DNA from: Tahibacter amnicola
GTDB lineage: Bacteria > Pseudomonadota > Gammaproteobacteria > Xanthomonadales > Rhodanobacteraceae
Assembly: GCF_025398735.1 (NCBI RefSeq)
Contig: NZ_CP104694.1
Location: forward strand, 4,055,001-4,119,000
Direction: 5' to 3'
Length of the DNA: 64,000 nt
How positions within the stretch are numbered: position 1 is the first letter of the stretch; the number at the start of each line of letters is the position of its first letter. The translations under genes and the position numbers were made by a program. Shown here piece after piece: positions 63,317 through 64,000 of this stretch. The notes below the pieces were generated by a model that had not been told where the DNA came from, searched no databases, and saw only the letters and a program-made list of their open reading frames with translations.

Positions 63317-64000
63317 GGCGCGGTTCCTGGCAAAGGGAGAAAGCCTGTCGCGACGGTGTCGACGACAAGCACACGGTCCGGCAGATGCGACGAAGTGAAT
63401 CCGGACGGGCGCGTCGCCGCGGTGTCCACATAGGACTCAACCGCGACGTACACGTCTTCCGGCAAGGCAGCGGCACCGACGAATTCCAGCGTCAGCGTGC
63501 GGCGCACATCCAGGCCATCGCGCAGGACGAAAAGCTGGTAACCGCCCGTCTTGATGAGACCCGTCGCGTCGATCCGCTGGCCATCGTCCAGCACGATTGC
63601 GCGCAGCTGCGCCGGTGAGGGAACGGCAATCGTCAGGGAATTGGCCCCCCTGTGGGATGCGAGCGTGAGACGCAGCGTGCGCGAACGCACTTCGAACTGT
63701 CCCAGCCGCTCGATCGCGCCACAGCACTCCACACGACGGAATACCTGAGACGACTCACCGCTCCAGGGAAACAGCGCGGCGTCGCGGCGTTCAAACCCAT
63801 CGGGAATCGTCGCACTGTCACCGCGCACGGATTCATAGGCCTGGTTCGAATCACGCCGCACGATGCGATCGGTGTTGTATGTCGGCGTGTCGCGGCTATC
63901 CAGCTGACTGACGGCGAAGAACTGCACGGCGACAGCGGCAGCCAGCGCTCCCAACATCGCGAAGCCTCGGGTCGCCGGCATCGCGACGCGACCGGAACCG
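63313..64000 (-). CDS. C-terminal part of a membrane protein, cut by the window edge
   Basis: The frame is open to the right edge, so the true start may lie outside; a Met at 63981 is available. The visible part has one hydrophobic segment (GFAMLGALAAAVAVQFFAV) followed by a beta-rich exported domain (LRLTLASHRGANSLTIAVPS, LKTG-like segments, VRRTLTLEFVGAAALP). It resembles the end of a polytopic protein with a periplasmic C-terminal domain, perhaps an M28-type membrane peptidase, but this is weak. It overlaps the ATP-grasp start in an ATGA, so it is in the operon. It could act in export, maturation or self-protection; this is speculation. Confidence 0.5.
   Translation of the reverse strand, partial: GSGRVAMPATRGFAMLGALAAAVAVQFFAVSQLDSRDTPTYNTDRIVRRDSNQAYESVRGDSATIPDGFERRDAALFPWSGESSQVFRRVECCGAIERLGQFEVRSRTLRLTLASHRGANSLTIAVPSPAQLRAIVLDDGQRIDATGLIKTGGYQLFVLRDGLDVRRTLTLEFVGAAALPEDVYVAVESYVDTAATRPSGFTSSHLPDRVLVVDTVATGFLPLPGTAP

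Overview
The window is high-GC DNA from a Gram-negative bacterium. Two TonB-dependent receptors, a Tat-exported polysaccharide-lyase-like protein, a LytS/LytR-type two-component pair, a YbaL-type cation/proton antiporter and GTAGCCCGGG-type palindromic repeats point to a gammaproteobacterium of the Xanthomonadales/Lysobacterales, perhaps close to Dokdonella or Tahibacter. The taxonomic call is an inference; no rRNA gene is present.

The left part (1-27.8 kb) is mixed chromosomal content: a zinc-ribbon protein, a Tat-exported NIPSNAP protein, a frameshifted c-type cytochrome, a secreted serine hydrolase, an operon of NTF2-like protein, LytS-type kinase and LytTR regulator (6.5-4.2 kb, minus strand), and a siderophore-type TonB receptor behind a Fur-box-like site. 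There follow two adjacent secreted proteins with related P-domain-like modules, ybaL, a HAD-type lipoprotein, several unrecognised proteins, a methyltransferase remnant, palindromic repeats, a second TonB receptor, the lyase-like protein and a pirin.

The right part (27.8-64 kb) is one tightly packed minus-strand operon for a nonribosomal lipopeptide. It runs from beyond the right edge to 27834, and most junctions are ATGA or TGATG overlaps. In transcription order: the end of a membrane protein; an ATP-grasp enzyme; FAAL-ACP-C-A(Ala)-T; docking-C-A(atypical)-T-Cy-A(Cys)-T; docking-C-A(Ile/Val-like)-T-C; a SyrP-type dioxygenase; A(Asn-like)-T-C fused to a second SyrP-type dioxygenase; a small HD-like protein; degenerate C-A(Asp)-T-C-A(Gly)-T-C; docking-A(Leu-like, interrupted by a methyltransferase)-T; and a CmlA-type diiron hydroxylase.

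Reading the modules in gene order suggests a fatty acyl-Ala-X-thiazoline(Cys)-Ile/Val-Asn-Asp-Gly-N-methyl-Leu lipopeptide, with beta-hydroxylation of up to three residues (Asp and Asn are the best candidates). The degenerate condensation domain directly before the Asp adenylation domain resembles the 'interface' domains that recruit aspartyl beta-hydroxylases in siderophore synthetases, so a metal-binding lipopeptide is possible but not shown. No thioesterase, epimerase, MbtH protein, phosphopantetheinyl transferase or exporter is visible in the window. All substrate calls are ten-residue codes read by eye against GrsA.

Two reading frames appear broken: the cytochrome near 1.92 kb, and the 3' end of the Asp/Gly synthetase at a run of six G at 32747-32752. 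Correcting the second gives a short acidic-hydrophobic C-terminus like those of the other proteins that precede docking-domain proteins.
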